Positions 1-9,262 of a stretch of 64,000 nt of DNA are shown piece by piece (the stretch's first letter is position 1; the number at the start of each line of letters is the position of its first letter). The stretch comes from Truepera sp. (lineage in GTDB: Bacteria > Deinococcota > Deinococci > Deinococcales > Trueperaceae), in the NCBI GenBank assembly GCA_032027045.1, contig JAVSMU010000001.1:1449756-1513755 (forward strand), written 5' to 3'. The notes under the pieces are model-generated. The model was given only the letters and a program-made list of their open reading frames with translations. It had not been told where the DNA came from and made no database searches. The translations under genes were made by a program, and so were the position numbers.

Positions 1-264
1 GCCGCGTCGGTTCACGGCCTGACAGACGAGCTGCCTGGCAAGGTGCAGATCGCCGTTCCCAGGGGCACGCGCACGCCGCAGATCGCGTACCCTCCCACTC
101 AGGCCTTGAGGTTCGACGCGCCAACTTTTGAGCTGGGCCTGTCTCAAGTGGAGGCCGCTCCCGGCGAGAGCGTCCGCGTGTACGACCCCTCACGTACCGT
201 GGTGGACCTGTTTCGCCTCCGGCACCGCTTCGGCGAGGCGGCCGCCTATGGCGTGCTTCGCTAG
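1..264 (+). pseudogene. AbiEi-like antitoxin, 3' part only, probably truncated
   Basis: Frame 1 is open from the window edge to a TAG at 262, so the gene begins upstream. The visible 87 residues contain VYDPSRTVVDLFRLRHRFGE, which resembles the conserved core of AbiEi-family type IV antitoxins/transcriptional regulators. Family members usually continue for tens of residues past this core; here a stop follows almost at once, and the next in-frame codons (YLR...) look like its continuation. The partner toxin remnant directly downstream is also broken, so I read this as a decaying gene rather than a functional antitoxin. The family call rests on motif resemblance alone. Confidence 0.55.
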
Positions 265-281
265 TACTTACGTACCCAGGC

Positions 282-661
282 GTGCGATTCGAAACAGGCA
301 GCGTCAAGACCCACGTGATACGGGAGTCTGACCGCTACGCAGGCGTGAGGGCATCGCTGACAGCACATATCGGTTCCGCCAAGTTGAGTGTGCGGCTGGG
401 CGTCAACTTCGGAGATCCGATCGTACCCGAGCCACGCGCGAATCGGTCTCTCAGCCGACCCATGGGTTCACCGAACTCCCCAGTGCGGCGTACCACACCT
501 ACCGGGCGAACCTCGCAGGACAAGGCGAGCACCGACCGCTCTAGCTACGTTCTCTGGCCGATCTCATCACGCAGTTCATTGCACCGCTAGTTGAGAACGG
601 CGTTTCCATGCCGGCAACGTGGGACCCCATCACAAGGCAGTGGCAAGATCGTCAGAACTGA
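282..661 (+). pseudogene. AbiEii-like nucleotidyltransferase toxin remnant
   Basis: Two pieces of one AbiEii/AbiGii-type nucleotidyltransferase can be read in different frames. The first (from 282, frame 3) has YAGVRASLTAHIGSAKLSVR followed by LGVNFGDPIVPEP, the middle of the family. The second (about 491-661, frame 2) has LADLITQFIAPL and ATWDPITRQW, resembling the family C-terminus, but is interrupted by a TAG at 542. The part expected between them is missing or scrambled, and no start is intact. With the truncated AbiEi-like gene upstream this is the relic of an AbiE toxin-antitoxin operon. Family assignment is by recognition of conserved stretches, not by a search. Confidence 0.55.
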
Positions 662-982
662 CATCTCGACTTGCCCTTAGCCACTGCCTAACTGAGTCAT
701 GGTCGGCAAGCGCCGACCAGCCGGCAGCCGAAATCGCGCCAAAGCGCTCGCGAGCTCAGGCCCAGCCGCTGCCGCTACTAACCGAGCAGCGCCTCCCGAG
801 CACCACCTCCTCAAGACTACCGGCGTGTCAGTGCCGCCTGTCCTCTCGCAAGCGCCGTGCTAGCTTGTCGCCAAGCACGACGGCGATGGCGTCCGCCGCG
901 AACCGCCCGCGAGGCTGACGACGCCTGATCATGCGCGGCGTCGAGCGGCGCGCGAGCAGCGAGAAGGCGACGTGCGCTCGCA
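662..982 (+). other. Intergenic, no gene recognised
   Basis: About 320 bases between the AbiE remnant and the MFS gene. Short open frames exist on both strands but none gives a recognisable protein. No tRNA or clear hairpin was seen. It may be further debris of the degraded region to the left. Confidence 0.4.
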
Positions 983-2164
983 ATGACCTCCAAGCCCCAG
1001 TCACCGGATAACTCGGCCGCAATGCGCTTCGTCATCGGCTTCGGCATGGTGAGCCTCTTCGCCGACTTCACCTACGAGGGGGGCCGGAGCATCGTCGGCC
1101 CTTACCTGGCGGTGTTGGGCGCGAGCCCGTTCCTCGTAGGCGCCATTGCAGGAGCGGGGGAGTTCCTCGGATACGCCCTGCGGTTGGCGTCGGGCAGCTT
1201 CGTGGACCGCAGAGGTCATGCCTGGCCCCTGATCTACCTCGGTTACGCGGTGAACCTGCTGGCGCTACCCGCGCTCGCGCTGGTGTCGGCCGTGGCGCCC
1301 GCCGCGGCGCTCGTGTTCGCCGAGAGGCTCGGCAAGGGCATCAGGAACCCCCCGCGTGACACACTGCTGGCCGACGTCGGCGGCGGCATCGGGCGCGGCA
1401 AGGCCTTCGGTATTCACGAGTTGCTCGACCAGATCGGTGCTACGATCGGTCCGCTCGCAGTCGCCGGCGCCGTCGCCTGGAGCGGCTACAGGCTCGGGTT
1501 CGGCGTCCTCCTGCTCCCCGCGCTGGTGGCCCTGGCCATCCTCGTCACCGTGCGCCGCCTCCAACCGCCGCGCGAGCCCACGGCAGCCACGGCGCCCACG
1601 GAACCCGCGGCGGTAGGGTTCTCGCCCACCTACTGGCGTTACCTGATCTTCGTGACCCTGGGCGTAACCGGGCTCGCACACTTCGTGCTGATCGCGTACC
1701 GCCTCGAGACCGCGCACGTCGTGGCGGCTGGCACCATCCCGCTGCTCTTCGCGCTCGCGATGGGCGTGGACGCCGTCGCCTCATACGTCGCCGGGCGCGA
1801 GTACGACCGCGTCGGCTTGCGTGTCCTCTACGGCCTGCCGCTACTGACGCTGCCTACGGCACCTCTGTTGTTCCTCGGTAACCGCGCTTGGCCAATAGTC
1901 CTTGGGATGGTTCTATGGGGCGCCGCCATGGGACTGCAGGAGAGCGTCATGCGCGCTGCCGTCGCCGAGCTCGTCCCCGCGGTCCGGCGCGGGACCGCCT
2001 ACGGCCTGTTCGATACCGCGATCGGCTCGGCCTCGCTACTCGGAGGTATCGCGATGGGCTGGCTCTTAGGTGTGGCGCCTGCGTTGCTCGTGGTGTTCGC
2101 ACTCGCGGGGCCCGTCCTCTCTATCGTGCCGCTGGTGGGCCTGGTCCAAAGGACTGCGCCTTGA
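983..2164 (+). CDS. MFS transporter
   Basis: Predicted integral membrane protein of 393 residues, with about 11-12 hydrophobic segments typical of the major facilitator superfamily. The loop between TM2 and TM3 carries GSFVDRRGHAWPLI, a version of the MFS G-x3-D-x2-G signature; the family in general moves small solutes by proton coupling. Substrate cannot be read. Start ATG at 983; an in-frame ATG at 1022 just before the first membrane segment is an alternative. The gene ends at 2164 and may overlap the next frame, which suggests a disturbed boundary downstream. Not visibly part of an operon with a recognisable function. Confidence 0.8.
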   Translation: MTSKPQSPDNSAAMRFVIGFGMVSLFADFTYEGGRSIVGPYLAVLGASPFLVGAIAGAGEFLGYALRLASGSFVDRRGHAWPLIYLGYAVNLLALPALALVSAVAPAAALVFAERLGKGIRNPPRDTLLADVGGGIGRGKAFGIHELLDQIGATIGPLAVAGAVAWSGYRLGFGVLLLPALVALAILVTVRRLQPPREPTAATAPTEPAAVGFSPTYWRYLIFVTLGVTGLAHFVLIAYRLETAHVVAAGTIPLLFALAMGVDAVASYVAGREYDRVGLRVLYGLPLLTLPTAPLLFLGNRAWPIVLGMVLWGAAMGLQESVMRAAVAELVPAVRRGTAYGLFDTAIGSASLLGGIAMGWLLGVAPALLVVFALAGPVLSIVPLVGLVQRTAP

Positions 2165-2561
2165 TGACCGCGACCAGGGCCACGGCGGGCTCGGGGCAAT
2201 AGCTGCCGGTTGCCTGCGGTCGAGGGGAGCAGGTTTCGAACTACATCGGAACCTGGGGTACGTTGATTACTCGGCCGAGGTAGCCGAGCTGGTGAACATC
2301 GCGTACGAAGACGGTTGGGTTCGACGCGAGCTCGACTGGGGCGAGTGGACGGCGACGGACGAGGCCAAATCCCTGCGCGACGAGCCAACGGTCATGGAAC
2401 GAGCCACCGTCCAGCAACTGGCGAACCTCCTGACGGTCGTCATCCGCCAAGAGCGGTTCGTAGACGGATCGTTGTTGAGCGCCATCGAGAGCGGCCTAGT
2501 GCAACGCATCCTGCGGCGGGTTCGCTCACTCGACCAACTGTCCGCATCTGCGGACGGTTGA
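2070..2561 (+). CDS. DUF6508-like small protein, start uncertain
   Basis: The convincing part is the C-terminal ~105 residues (from about 2250): YSAEVAELVNIAYEDGW, DWGEW, then LLTVVIRQERFVDGSLLSAI and a final ILRRVR. This order resembles DUF6508 proteins, whose function is unknown. No ATG, GTG or TTG lies in frame between 2070 and about 2291, and the 5' 95 bases overlap the MFS gene in another frame. The true start may be a rare codon near 2200, or the gene may have lost its N-terminus by rearrangement. The end at 2561 is firm. Treat as a possibly truncated gene. Confidence 0.5.
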   Translation: MWRLRCSWCSHSRGPSSLSCRWWAWSKGLRLDDRDQGHGGLGAIAAGCLRSRGAGFELHRNLGYVDYSAEVAELVNIAYEDGWVRRELDWGEWTATDEAKSLRDEPTVMERATVQQLANLLTVVIRQERFVDGSLLSAIESGLVQRILRRVRSLDQLSASADG

Positions 2562-2609
2562 CACTTAGCCAACCTTCAAACGACAGTCTCACCCCAGCCC
2601 TAAGTCCCC

Positions 2610-3050
2610 TTACCCACGAGCCTCGACTCGCTCCTGCGCCACGCGGATGTTGTCGACCAGCCAGGCGGGCGCCTCCCGGCTGTGGAACACCTCCTCGGCG
2701 CTCAGCCAGAGCAGCTCGCTCACTTCCGCCGGATCGCCCGGCGTGGGTTCCCCCGGCTCCACCTCGGCGAGGAACACGACGTCGACCCCGAACGTGTCGG
2801 CCCTGATCTCTACGCTCTTGCTCTTGAGGTACTCCAGGCGGATTGCCTTCAGGCCCACTTCTTCGAACAGTTCCCGTTTCGCCGTAACCTCAAGAACGTG
2901 GTCGGCGACAATCCTCGGGTCGACCTTGCCGCCGGGTAGCGCGAGCACTCCAGCCGCGTACTCCTCGGCTGCCGAGCGCCGCACCACCAGGTAGCGTCCG
3001 GAGCGCACCACCGCGATCTCCACGTTGACGATGTACTTCCAGGGTTCCAC
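2610..3050 (-). CDS. Nudix hydrolase
   Basis: A 146-residue single-domain protein. The Nudix helix is readable as GGKVDP followed by RELFEEVGL, giving the RE-x-x-EE-x-G metal-binding core; the spacing between the leading glycine and RE is a few residues longer than the canonical 23-residue box. Nudix enzymes cleave nucleoside diphosphates linked to another moiety; the substrate is not predictable here. It ends 9 nt downstream on the minus strand of the ABC exporter pair's 3' gene (stop at 3060), so it could be the last gene of that operon. Confidence 0.85.
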   Translation of the reverse strand: MEPWKYIVNVEIAVVRSGRYLVVRRSAAEEYAAGVLALPGGKVDPRIVADHVLEVTAKRELFEEVGLKAIRLEYLKSKSVEIRADTFGVDVVFLAEVEPGEPTPGDPAEVSELLWLSAEEVFHSREAPAWLVDNIRVAQERVEARG

Positions 3051-3059
3051 GGCTTCAGG

Positions 3060-4874
3060 CTACGCCACCGGGTCGTAATCCGCGCTCTGATGCCTGAAGT
3101 AGGCGTCGTACAGCTCCGCGTAATGACCACCCCGCTGGAGCAGTTCCTGGTGCGACCCCTCCTCCACCACGGCACCCTTCTCAAGAACCAGGATCCGGTC
3201 GGCCGCGCGGACGGTAGAGAGCCGGTGAGCGATCACGATGGCGGTGCGGCCCGCCAGCACCTCGTCTAGGCCCTCCTGGATCTGCGCCTCTGTCAGGGGG
3301 TCCACGCTCGCAGTCGCCTCGTCGAGGATGAGGATGCTCGGGTCTTGGAGGAGCACGCGCGCCATGGCCACGAGCTGCTTCTGGCCCATCGAGACGCCTC
3401 GGCCGCCCTCGCCCACTTCGGTGTCCAGACCGTTGGGTAGGGCGTCGAGCCAGTCTCCCCCACCCATCCGCTGGACCACCGCCAGCACCTCCTCGTCGGT
3501 AGCACCTGGCTTGCCGTAGCGGACGTTGTCGCGCACGGTCCCCGTGAAGAGGAACGGCGTCTGCTGGACTATGCCCAGGTGGCTTCTGTAGGAGTCGAGG
3601 TCGAGCGTACGGATGTCGTGCTCGTCGATGAGCAGGCGCCCACCCTGGAACTCGTAGAAGCGCGCGATGAGCTTGCCGAGGCTGGACTTGCCCGCGCCCG
3701 TGTGACCCACGAGCGCCACGGTCTCGCCCGCCTTGATGTCGAGGTCGAAGCCGGCGAGCACCGTCTCCTGCTCCGTGTAGCGGAAGTCGAGTCCCTCGAA
3801 CCGTATGCGGCCCGCCACCTCGGCCAGCTTCACGGAGCCGGTCTGCTCCACGCGCGGCTCGGCGTCGATGAGCGCGAACACGCGCTCGCTGGCCGACATC
3901 CCGAGTTGGAACTGGCTCCAGAACGACGCGATGGACGTGAGGGGGCCCCAGAACATGGCCACGGCCTGCACGAACAAGAACCACTGACCGGTGGTGATGT
4001 CGCCGCCGAGGGCGCGGGCGCCGCCGAAGTAGACGATCAACCCCGTCCCCACGCCGCCGACGATGCCCAGCACCGGGAAGATGGCCGAGAAGATGTAACC
4101 CTGCAGCAGGTTGAGGCGATAGGACTGGTCGTTCACCCCCACGAACTGGCGGTAGATGGCGGGTTCCTGCCGGAACGTCTTCGCCACCGAGATGCCCGTG
4201 AGCGTCTCCTGGACGTTCGCGTTCACCTCGGCCAGCACCCGGCGCGCCTGCGTCGTCACCACGCGCGCCACCTGCCTGAACGCGAGGGCGATGGCCACGA
4301 CCACCGGCGCGATGGCCAGGGCGATGAGCGAGAGCCGCACGTCGATGTAGAACAGGACGCCCAGGAGGATGGCGATCTGGAGCACCTGACCTATGAGGTT
4401 CAGCGTCAGCGTCACCACGGTCGAGAAGTCGTGGGTGTCGGACGTCACGCGGCTGACGATGCGGCCCGTGGAGTACTCGTCGTAGAACGACATGTCGCGC
4501 CGCATGACGGCGTCGAACGCGTCGTTGCGCAGGGTGAGGACGACGTCGCCGACCACCCGCGCGCTCAGCCATTGGCGTAGGAAGTTGAAGCCCCAGGAGA
4601 GCACGCCGGCCAGAGCGAAGGCGGCCACCAGCCAACCGACGCGGTTCCAGATCTCGGCACGCAGGTCGGTGGCGTCAGCGAGGCGGTCGATGCCCGCCGA
4701 CACGAGGATCGGCAACGACGCGTCGAGGACGGCCGCCAACAACACGGCCACGCCGACCGTCAACATCAGGACCAGGTGTGGCCTGAAGTAGGCGAAGATG
4801 CGCCGCACCAACTGGCGGTCGCTGTACTCGCGATCGTAGCCCTCGGCCGCGAGGCCGTCCATGATGAAGCCCAT
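3060..4874 (-). CDS. ABC exporter half-transporter, subunit with degenerate signature
   Basis: 604 residues: an N-terminal six-helix exporter membrane domain (about residues 25-320) and a C-terminal ATPase. Walker A is GHTGAGKSS near residue 390, Walker B ILILDEATASVD keeps the catalytic glutamate, and the switch histidine is in AHRLS. The signature motif is VSMGQKQ instead of LSGGQ. This pairs with the neighbour, which has normal LSGGQ but lacks the catalytic glutamate, giving one canonical and one degenerate ATP site as in heterodimeric exporters such as TmrAB or BmrCD. Start ATG overlaps the stop of the upstream subunit by one base (TGATG), indicating coupled translation. Substrate unknown; multidrug or lipid export is plausible. 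Confidence 0.92.
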   Translation of the reverse strand: MGFIMDGLAAEGYDREYSDRQLVRRIFAYFRPHLVLMLTVGVAVLLAAVLDASLPILVSAGIDRLADATDLRAEIWNRVGWLVAAFALAGVLSWGFNFLRQWLSARVVGDVVLTLRNDAFDAVMRRDMSFYDEYSTGRIVSRVTSDTHDFSTVVTLTLNLIGQVLQIAILLGVLFYIDVRLSLIALAIAPVVVAIALAFRQVARVVTTQARRVLAEVNANVQETLTGISVAKTFRQEPAIYRQFVGVNDQSYRLNLLQGYIFSAIFPVLGIVGGVGTGLIVYFGGARALGGDITTGQWFLFVQAVAMFWGPLTSIASFWSQFQLGMSASERVFALIDAEPRVEQTGSVKLAEVAGRIRFEGLDFRYTEQETVLAGFDLDIKAGETVALVGHTGAGKSSLGKLIARFYEFQGGRLLIDEHDIRTLDLDSYRSHLGIVQQTPFLFTGTVRDNVRYGKPGATDEEVLAVVQRMGGGDWLDALPNGLDTEVGEGGRGVSMGQKQLVAMARVLLQDPSILILDEATASVDPLTEAQIQEGLDEVLAGRTAIVIAHRLSTVRAADRILVLEKGAVVEEGSHQELLQRGGHYAELYDAYFRHQSADYDPVA

Positions 4875-6667
4875 CAGTCGTACCTCAGGAAGATCCGGCG
4901 GTAGAGGTCGTTGCGCTCGAGTAGTGCGGCGTGGGTGCCCTGATCGACGAGGCGCCCGCCATGCATGACGAGGACGAGGTCGGCGCGCCGGATCTGGGCC
5001 AGGCGGTGCGTGATCATGAGGGTGGTGCGGCCCTCGAGCACCACGTTCATGGCGCGCTGGATGGCGTCCTCGGTGGCGCTGTCGATGGCGCTCGTGGAGT
5101 CGTCCAGTATCAGCACGCGCGGGTCGGTCAGCAACGCCCTCGCTATCGCCAGGCGCTGGCGCTGGCCGCCCGAAAGGGTCTGGCCGCGCTCACCGATGAC
5201 GGTGTCGTACCCGTCCTCGAAGCCAAGGATGAAGTCGTGCGCCTGCGCCGCCTTCGCGGCGTCGATTATGTCTTCCCGGGTGGCGGCGTCACCGAGGCCG
5301 AAGCCGATGTTCTCCGCCACCGAGCGGGAGAAGAGGAACACGTCCTGCTCTATGACCGAGACTTGCGAGCGCAGGGACTCCAAGTTCCAGTCGCGGACGT
5401 CCACGCCGTCGATGCGCACGCTGCCAGCGCCGGCGTCGAAGATGCGGTTGACGAGCTTCGTCAACGAGCTCTTGCCCGAGCCGGTCTGGCCGACGATGGC
5501 CACCGTCTGACCCGGCTCCACGCGGAAACTCACGTCGGTGAGCGCGTCCTTCCTGCCCGCGACTTCGTAGGCGAACGAGACCCCGTCGAACTCGATGGCG
5601 CCGACGATCCTTCCCGCGTAGCCGCCAACGTTCTCGTCCAGGTCGACCTCGGCGTTGATCAGCTCCAGAATGCGCTTGGCGCCGGCCAGGCCCATCCGCA
5701 CCAGGTAGAACGTGAAGATCGAGATGAACGCCGGGAAGCGCATGACGCCCATCAGGCCGATGTAAGCGACCAACTGCCCGGTGGTGATGGCGCCCAGGGA
5801 GACGAGGTAAATCCCATGCGCGAAAGCCACCGCCAGGGCCAGTCCGACTAGCAGCAGCGGCAGGTAACGGGCCTGAACCAGGCCCGCCTTCACGAAGTAG
5901 TCGCGGAAGAGCCTGGCGTTGCGCGCGAAGCGAAGCCGCTCGGCGCCCTCCTGCACGGTCGACTTGACGACCATGATGCCGGTGATGGTCTCGTTGAGGC
6001 CGGCGTTCAGCACCCCGAGCTGCTCGCGCTGGGCCACGGACACCGGCTCCAGCTGCCGCATGTACGACCGCAGCGCGAAGTAGAAGGTCACCACGAACAA
6101 AGCCGGCGCCAGGAGCAGGCGCTGGTCTATCGCCGCGATGAACACCATGGGCACGACCAAGCTGGTGATCGAGTCCGTGATGAGCGCCACCCCCGGGTTC
6201 ATCATCGGCTTCAGCTGGCGCACGTCGTTGGCTGCCCGGGCCATGACGTCTCCCACGCGGTTGCGGTCGTGAAACGTCTGGCTCTTGCCGAGGAGGCTGA
6301 TGTAGAGCTCGCGGCGGGTGTCTCGCTCCAGCCGTTGGCCCAGCGTTTCCACCGAGAAGCTCGTCGCAAGCTCCAGTACGCCCCGCAACGCGGTCATGCC
6401 CAGGATCAGCAGCCCTACCCGCAACACGTCGTTGACGGTGGCGGTGCCCGACAGCACGATGTCGAACGCGCGGCCCGTTTCACTGGGGATGGCGGACGTG
6501 AGAGAGGTGGCCAGGACGGCGCAGACGGCGAAAGCCACCAGCAGCAGCGGGTAGCGGAGCAGGTGAGAGACGATCCAGCGTAGCGGGGTGCGCCTGTCGA
6601 ACTTCAGCTCGCCCTCGACGGCGAACTCGCCCGTTCCTGCCCTGTCCATCATGCTTGCAAGACTCAT
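4874..6667 (-). CDS. ABC exporter half-transporter, subunit lacking catalytic Glu
   Basis: 597 residues with the same layout as its partner: six-helix membrane domain then ATPase. Walker A GQTGSGKSS (about residue 385), intact LSGGQRQ signature, and Walker B VLILDDSTSAID, in which aspartate replaces the catalytic glutamate. It therefore contributes the inactive Walker B to the same site that receives the degenerate VSMGQ signature of the partner, while its LSGGQ completes the active site. First gene of the pair; ATG at 6667 follows a GGAGG Shine-Dalgarno with 4-nt spacing. Upstream is 51 bp to the end of an MFS gene on the same strand. Confidence 0.92.
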   Translation of the reverse strand: MSLASMMDRAGTGEFAVEGELKFDRRTPLRWIVSHLLRYPLLLVAFAVCAVLATSLTSAIPSETGRAFDIVLSGTATVNDVLRVGLLILGMTALRGVLELATSFSVETLGQRLERDTRRELYISLLGKSQTFHDRNRVGDVMARAANDVRQLKPMMNPGVALITDSITSLVVPMVFIAAIDQRLLLAPALFVVTFYFALRSYMRQLEPVSVAQREQLGVLNAGLNETITGIMVVKSTVQEGAERLRFARNARLFRDYFVKAGLVQARYLPLLLVGLALAVAFAHGIYLVSLGAITTGQLVAYIGLMGVMRFPAFISIFTFYLVRMGLAGAKRILELINAEVDLDENVGGYAGRIVGAIEFDGVSFAYEVAGRKDALTDVSFRVEPGQTVAIVGQTGSGKSSLTKLVNRIFDAGAGSVRIDGVDVRDWNLESLRSQVSVIEQDVFLFSRSVAENIGFGLGDAATREDIIDAAKAAQAHDFILGFEDGYDTVIGERGQTLSGGQRQRLAIARALLTDPRVLILDDSTSAIDSATEDAIQRAMNVVLEGRTTLMITHRLAQIRRADLVLVMHGGRLVDQGTHAALLERNDLYRRIFLRYD

Positions 6668-6718
6668 CCGGCCTCCGAAGAACGACGGCTAGTTTAGACC
6701 GTAAGAGGCGGTTCGCAG

Positions 6719-7876
6719 TTACGCCCCTCTAGAGGGAGGCCTGTTGATTGCCGCGACGGCGGCCACCACGAGCGCGGCGAACAGCAGCACGCTGCCCGAG
6801 TAGAGCGCGACCCTGACCTCGCCGGCAGTACCACCCAACGCCTCGCCGACGGCGCCGGCAAGGGCGGGGCCGACCGCCTGACCGACCGCGAACGCAGCGG
6901 TGGACAGCGCCACGGCCCGGGGCCACGCTCCCACCGGCAGGCGCTCGCGGATCAGCTCGGTGATGGCCGTGATGACACCGAGGAACGACAGTCCGAAGAA
7001 CAGCGCCGATACGAACGGTGCCGCCGCGACCAGCGGCGGGAGGCTGGCGGCGGTCAACACCAGGAGCACGACCACATGGGCAAGCGACCCGTGCAGCCTG
7101 GACGTCAACGGTCCCCATAGGGGCCCATTGAGCATGGCGCCGGCCCCCAGAACGACCCAGAAGGGCCCGGTAGCCACGGACAGGTGAGAGGTCACGAAAG
7201 TCATGTAGGCGATGTAGCCCGCGCCGTACAGCCCGTAACTGAGCAGCGCGGGCCAGATCGCCACGATGCTCCCTTCCGCGCCGGTCGCGGGCGGTGCCGG
7301 CTCCACCAACCGAGGCCAGGCCGCGAGGGCGGCGATGGCGAGAACGAGTCCTAACACCCCCAACCACATCCAGGCCGTGCGCCAATCGCCCGCCAGCGGC
7401 AGGACCGCCGTGGAGATCACGATCCCCAGCCCAACGCCACCGAAGTAGAGCCCCAGACCCAGCGCTCTACCCCCGGCGGCCATGATCAACGCCGCGCCGC
7501 CCACGAACACGAAGCCGCCCAGGACGCCCTGTGCCAGCCGCAGGGCCGCCATGAGCCAGAAGGGTGGAGCGGTTACCAACAAGAGCAGCGTCAGGCACTG
7601 CAGGAACGCCGCCAAGTAGAAGCCCCGCCGGTAGCCGAGCGCCCCAAGGACCCTGTGGCTGACGAAGGCGCCCAGCAGGTACCCGCCGGTGTTGGCGCTG
7701 CCGAGGAAGCCCGCCTGCTTCACCCCGAGATCGAGGGCCGAGAGCATGTCCGGGAGCACGAGGGCGTAAGCGAAGCGCCCTACGCCCAACGCGGCCGCCG
7801 GTCCGAGGCCGACGAATAGCGCCGTCACGGCGGCCCCAACCACCGAGGTGCCACTTCGAGGTGTTGGCGATGTCAC
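6719..7876 (-). CDS. MFS transporter, YbfB/YjiJ-like
   Basis: 385 residues, about 12 membrane segments. The start region (VGLGPAAALGVGRFAYALVL) resembles the YbfB/YjiJ group, whose members have an early GxGRFAY motif in TM1. Role: proton-linked transport of an unknown small molecule. The GTG start at 7876 has no Shine-Dalgarno spacing of the usual kind, but TAGCGT lies exactly 7 nt upstream (7884-7889), consistent with a leaderless transcript. Divergent from the secreted protease at 7940. Confidence 0.82.
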   Translation of the reverse strand: MTSPTPRSGTSVVGAAVTALFVGLGPAAALGVGRFAYALVLPDMLSALDLGVKQAGFLGSANTGGYLLGAFVSHRVLGALGYRRGFYLAAFLQCLTLLLLVTAPPFWLMAALRLAQGVLGGFVFVGGAALIMAAGGRALGLGLYFGGVGLGIVISTAVLPLAGDWRTAWMWLGVLGLVLAIAALAAWPRLVEPAPPATGAEGSIVAIWPALLSYGLYGAGYIAYMTFVTSHLSVATGPFWVVLGAGAMLNGPLWGPLTSRLHGSLAHVVVLLVLTAASLPPLVAAAPFVSALFFGLSFLGVITAITELIRERLPVGAWPRAVALSTAAFAVGQAVGPALAGAVGEALGGTAGEVRVALYSGSVLLFAALVVAAVAAINRPPSRGA

Positions 7877-7883
7877 GTCCTAG

Positions 7884-7889
7884 ACGCTA
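7884..7889 (-). promoter_or_regulatory. Leaderless-type -10 box (TAGCGT) for the MFS gene
   Basis: TANNNT hexamer 7 nt before the GTG start at 7876 on the minus strand. The same spacing recurs at several genes in the window. No clear -35 was seen. Confidence 0.4.
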
Positions 7890-7939
7890 TCAGGTCCGGG
7901 TAGAATCGTTGGCATATGGTCCTGCTAGGAGGAATCCCG

Positions 7940-9151
7940 ATGCGTTTCATCCGCTCCATGCTCTTCTTGCTGCCGCTTGCCTTCGCCGCCACCGTGACGG
8001 CCCAGGCGATGCCGCGCGAGGTCCGGCTCGGGATACTTCAGGCGGTGGTGCAGATCATCCCCTACGACGGCGGAACGGACGACCTCGTGGGCTGGTCGGG
8101 CTCCGGCACGATAATCAGCCCGTCGGGCTACGTACTCACCAACTTCCACGTGGCCGGCGACCTCGACACGCGGAGTCACTACGAGTGGCACACGATCTGG
8201 GTGACCGACCCCGAGTTCACGGACCAGGCGCCCCAGTTCACTTTCTGGGCCAGGTACGTGGCTGGCGATCCGACTCACGACCTGGCGCTCCTCAAGATCA
8301 TGGAGTGGAGCGACGAGACGCCCGTTGCGGCTGATTTCGTCTTCCCACACGTTCAGGTGGGCGATTCCAACCAGCTCATCCCCGGTGACGCCATCACCAT
8401 CGTGGGCTACCCCGGCATCTCGGGCTCGACCATCACCTTCACCGCCGGCGTGATGTCGGGCTGGCTCGGCGAGAACTTCGAGAGCGGCGGCAAACAGTGG
8501 ATCAAGACCGACGGTAAGATCGCACACGGTAACTCGGGCGGCGGGGCGTTCGACGAGAACGGCTACCTGATCGGCGTCCCAACCGCCGGCAGGACCGTGA
8601 AGTACGAAGAGCTCGACGTCGAGGAGCAAGCCTACGTGCGCCCCATCAGCCTCGGCTGGGCCGTCATCGGCCCGAACGTGCCGGACGTTGCACGGGCCAC
8701 CAGCCGTTCCGGGGTAAGAGCGACTCCTCCTCAACCGTCCGGCACCGACACGCAATCTGGCACCTCGCAGGCCTCCAACGGTCCGGGGAGCAGCGGCGTG
8801 GGGCCGTGCGACTTCTGCACCGTGGGTGAGCTCGCCATCGGCAAGGAGACCTCGAGCGTCATCGGCGGCGTGCCCGAGTACGTGAACTTCCACTCCTACA
8901 CGGTGACGGTGCCCGACGGCACCCCGACACTCACGGTCATGCTCGACTCCGACCACGACCTCGACCTGGCGCTCAAGTACGGCAGCCCCATCGAGACCTG
9001 GGCGGACGAGGGCGACTGGGACTATCGCGACATCACCGAAGGACCCGGTGGCGCCTTCACCATCTCACTGCCCACCCCGGGCGTCTGGTACGTGGACGTC
9101 ATCCAGTTCTACGAGGACCGTCAGACGAAATACGTGCTTTCCGTGCGCTGA
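7940..9151 (+). CDS. Secreted trypsin-like serine protease with PPC domain
   Basis: 403 residues from the ATG at 7940, which has AGGAGG at 7927-7932 with 7-nt spacing. Residues 1-23 are a signal peptide ending in TAQA. The S1-type catalytic triad is visible: His70 in VLTNFHVAG, Asp114 in HDLALLKI, Ser199 in HGNSGGGAF. This is the HtrA-like form of the fold but without a PDZ domain. After a Ser/Thr/Gly-rich linker (about 255-290) the C-terminal ~85 residues form a bacterial pre-peptidase C-terminal (PPC) domain, with the typical VMLDSDHDLDLALKYG and PGVWYVDV strands. It probably acts in the periplasm or outside. Substrate unknown. Confidence 0.88.
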   Translation: MRFIRSMLFLLPLAFAATVTAQAMPREVRLGILQAVVQIIPYDGGTDDLVGWSGSGTIISPSGYVLTNFHVAGDLDTRSHYEWHTIWVTDPEFTDQAPQFTFWARYVAGDPTHDLALLKIMEWSDETPVAADFVFPHVQVGDSNQLIPGDAITIVGYPGISGSTITFTAGVMSGWLGENFESGGKQWIKTDGKIAHGNSGGGAFDENGYLIGVPTAGRTVKYEELDVEEQAYVRPISLGWAVIGPNVPDVARATSRSGVRATPPQPSGTDTQSGTSQASNGPGSSGVGPCDFCTVGELAIGKETSSVIGGVPEYVNFHSYTVTVPDGTPTLTVMLDSDHDLDLALKYGSPIETWADEGDWDYRDITEGPGGAFTISLPTPGVWYVDVIQFYEDRQTKYVLSVR

Positions 9152-9226
9152 TAGGCGCCGCCGGCGGCCCACATCACTTGCCCACCACCTGGCACCGACG
9201 TATCATCTTGTCGCGTCGTCCATCGT

Positions 9227-9244
9227 CCGGACCTCGAGGTCCGG
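9227..9244. repeat. Perfect 18-bp palindrome
   Basis: CCGGACCTCGAGGTCCGG, 18 nt before tRNA-Arg(CCU) and 75 nt after the protease stop. As RNA it could end the protease transcript, but there is no T run; as DNA it could be a protein-binding site. Confidence 0.4.
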
Positions 9245-9262
9245 GCGCGCGACGCTACTCAT

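Noticed and set aside
3579-4580. 333-codon plus-strand frame opposite the ABC exporter
   Set aside because: Shadow of a firmly identified gene; composition (Glu/His/Arg-rich) is typical of an antisense frame in high-GC DNA.
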